From: Flavobacteriales bacterium
GTDB lineage: Bacteria; Bacteroidota; Bacteroidia; NS11-12g; UBA955
Direction: 5' to 3'
Assembly (NCBI GenBank): GCA_947464515.1
Contig: CANHXF010000102.1
Coordinates: 1-6,542 of the forward strand
Length of the DNA stretch: 6,542 bases
In this document: positions 5,095 through 6,542 of the stretch, piece by piece
How positions within the stretch are numbered: position 1 is the stretch's first letter
How the letters are laid out: each line of letters begins with the position of its first letter
Made by a program: the position numbers and the translations under genes
The notes under the pieces: generated by a model
Told to the model about the DNA's origin: nothing
What the model saw: the letters and a program-made list of their open reading frames with translations, nothing else
Database searches by the model: none

Positions 5095-6542
5095 TTACAA
5101 AGAATTGGATTCTTCAATCCACTTGTTCCACTGATCAGCAGAAATTTTAGCATCTTCAGCAGTCATAGAAGCAATTTTATCTTCTGACAACGCTTTCAAA
5201 TCATCAACTGAATTCACACCCAAAGCGTTCATCCTTTTTTCCATAGCTGGACCTACTCCAGATAATGACTTCAAGGTTGAAGCGGTTGCAGCAGTATCAG
5301 CCTTTGGCGCTTTTTCTTTTTTCTCAGCAGCAGCTTCCTCTTTCGCTTTAGTCGCAGCGGCTTCAACCTTGATGGCTTCAGCTTTATCTGCTTTGTCTTT
5401 TGCAACACCTTTCTCTTGCTTCTCAAATTGAGCACGCAAAGCGGTCAATGCATCCAACTCACCAAACGTAGATTTTTCTGATGATTGATTCGTTTTCTTA
5501 ACAACTTTGGCTGTCGTTTTACGCGCTTTGTCTTTAGAAGAGTTATCCGCTTCCTTAGTTGCACGCTCTGCACCTTTCCAAATGTTGGTATGAGAAACAA
5601 TGATACGTTTGGCGTCTTTAGAGAATTCGATTACTTCAAATTCTAAAGTTTCGTCATCCGCCATCGTCTTATTGTCGGCCTTTTTGATATGACGTGAAGG
5701 TGCGAATGCTTCAACTCCATATTGCAATTGAATGGTTGCGCCTTTATCGTTAACAGACATAACAGTTCCTTCATGAATAGATCCAATTGAGAAGATTGTT
5801 TCAAAGGTTTCCCAAGGATTCTCTTCCAATTGCTTATGACCTAAGCTCAAACGACGGTTGTCTTTATCAACTTCCAATACAATCACATCCAACTTATCAC
5901 CTTTCTTAGTGAATTCACTTGGGTGCTTGATTTTCTTATTCCAGCTCAAATCAGATACGTGAACCAAACCATCAATACCTTCTTCCAATTCTAGGAATAA
6001 GCCATAAGATGTCAAGTTTTTAACGATACCTGAATGCTTGCTACCCAAAGAGTACTTGCTTTCAATGTCGATCCAAGGATCTTGAGTCAATTGTTTGATA
6101 CCCAAGCTCATCTTGTGCTCAGACCTATCCAACGACAACACCAAAGCGTTCACTTCATCGCCCACCTTCAAATATTCTGAAGGATTACGCAAATGTGAAC
6201 TCCAGCTCATTTCACTTACGTGAACCAAACCTTCAACACCTGGCTTAATTTCAATGAATGCACCGTAATCAGCAACAGAAACAACTTTACCTGCTACATG
6301 AGTACCTTCTTCGATGTCAGCTGTCAAATTATCCCACGGGTGAGATGTCAATTGCTTCAATCCTAGAGAAATACGTTTCTTCAAATCATCATAATCCAAA
6401 ATTACGACTTGGATACGATCATCTAATTTCAATACTTCTTCTGGGTGGTTGATACGTCCCCATGAAATATCTGTAATGTGCAACAATCCGTCAATTCCAC
6501 CTAAGTCAACAAATACACCGAAAGAGGTCATGTTTTTAACAA
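5095..6542 (-). CDS. rpsA: 30S ribosomal protein S1, C-terminal part, with helix-hairpin-helix tail
   Basis: The last 481 codons of S1; the N-terminus lies beyond the right edge. S1 binds mRNA on the 30S subunit through tandem OB-fold repeats. Counting from the internal Met at 6531, four S1 repeats are visible: one to about 58 (missing its first strand; TSFGVFVDLGGIDGLLHI), 74-145, 160-232 and 247-314. The first three carry the G(L/I/H)KQL and PW signatures between repeats; the fourth is more divergent. They correspond to repeats 3-6 of a six-repeat S1. A Lys/Glu/Ala-rich segment with GELDALTALRAQFEKQ (357-372) follows, then an almost purely Ala/Lys/Glu linker to about 418, and finally a helix-hairpin-helix-like module (419-478) with SLSGVGPAMEKRMNALGV. 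The tail is longer than in E. coli S1. A strong terminator follows. The open frame upstream of the Met at 6531 shows that Met is not the start. Confidence 0.95.
   Translation of the reverse strand, partial: VKNMTSFGVFVDLGGIDGLLHITDISWGRINHPEEVLKLDDRIQVVILDYDDLKKRISLGLKQLTSHPWDNLTADIEEGTHVAGKVVSVADYGAFIEIKPGVEGLVHVSEMSWSSHLRNPSEYLKVGDEVNALVLSLDRSEHKMSLGIKQLTQDPWIDIESKYSLGSKHSGIVKNLTSYGLFLELEEGIDGLVHVSDLSWNKKIKHPSEFTKKGDKLDVIVLEVDKDNRRLSLGHKQLEENPWETFETIFSIGSIHEGTVMSVNDKGATIQLQYGVEAFAPSRHIKKADNKTMADDETLEFEVIEFSKDAKRIIVSHTNIWKGAERATKEADNSSKDKARKTTAKVVKKTNQSSEKSTFGELDALTALRAQFEKQEKGVAKDKADKAEAIKVEAAATKAKEEAAAEKKEKAPKADTAATASTLKSLSGVGPAMEKRMNALGVNSVDDLKALSEDKIASMTAEDAKISADQWNKWIEESNSL

Noticed and set aside
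5838..6540. Repeated DNA segments (about 260-bp period) on the minus strand
   Set aside because: Explained by the tandem S1 protein repeats; similarity is at protein level with short shared DNA words, not a separate repeat element.

Overview
The window looks like chromosomal DNA of a member of the Bacteroidota. Three things point there. The first gene at the left resembles the multiheme cytochrome subunit ActA of alternative complex III. Ribosome binding sites are A-rich rather than Shine-Dalgarno. Several genes have TAnnTTTG-type -7 promoter elements immediately upstream. Base composition is moderately AT-rich and even throughout. I see no insertion sequence, integrase, tRNA, rRNA or CRISPR array, so this reads as ordinary housekeeping chromosome rather than an accessory island.

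Layout, left to right. Positions 1-1256 (minus) hold the N-terminal 418 codons of an ActA-like protein. It has a signal peptide, a class-I monoheme domain, two membrane helices and a periplasmic multiheme region, and it is cut off by the left edge. Positions 1257-1510 are non-coding, with its likely promoter and two small inverted repeats. Positions 1511-3502 (minus) are a tightly coupled pair: an exported TPR-repeat protein followed, with no gap, by a lipoprotein lytic transglycosylase. Positions 3503-3619 are a divergent promoter region. Positions 3620-4384 (plus) encode a YhhQ/VUT-family queuosine-precursor transporter. Its 3' end overlaps by 29 bp the 3' end of a convergent gene at 4356-5021 (minus), which encodes a histidine-rich polytopic membrane protein resembling NicO/RcnA nickel-cobalt exporters. 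Positions 5022-5094 hold the terminator of the next gene and the apparent promoter of the metal-transporter-like gene. Positions 5095-6542 (minus) are the C-terminal part of ribosomal protein S1, cut off by the right edge.

The genes do not form one pathway. The left edge is respiration (probably the start of an alternative complex III operon), the middle is envelope maintenance plus a tRNA-modification precursor importer, and the right edge is translation. The points most worth a second look are the long Ala/Lys/Glu linker and helix-hairpin-helix module at the end of S1, the heme arrangement and topology of the ActA-like protein, the very short or absent leaders predicted for the transporter genes, and the convergent overlap. 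I did not find a convincing previously undescribed system here.
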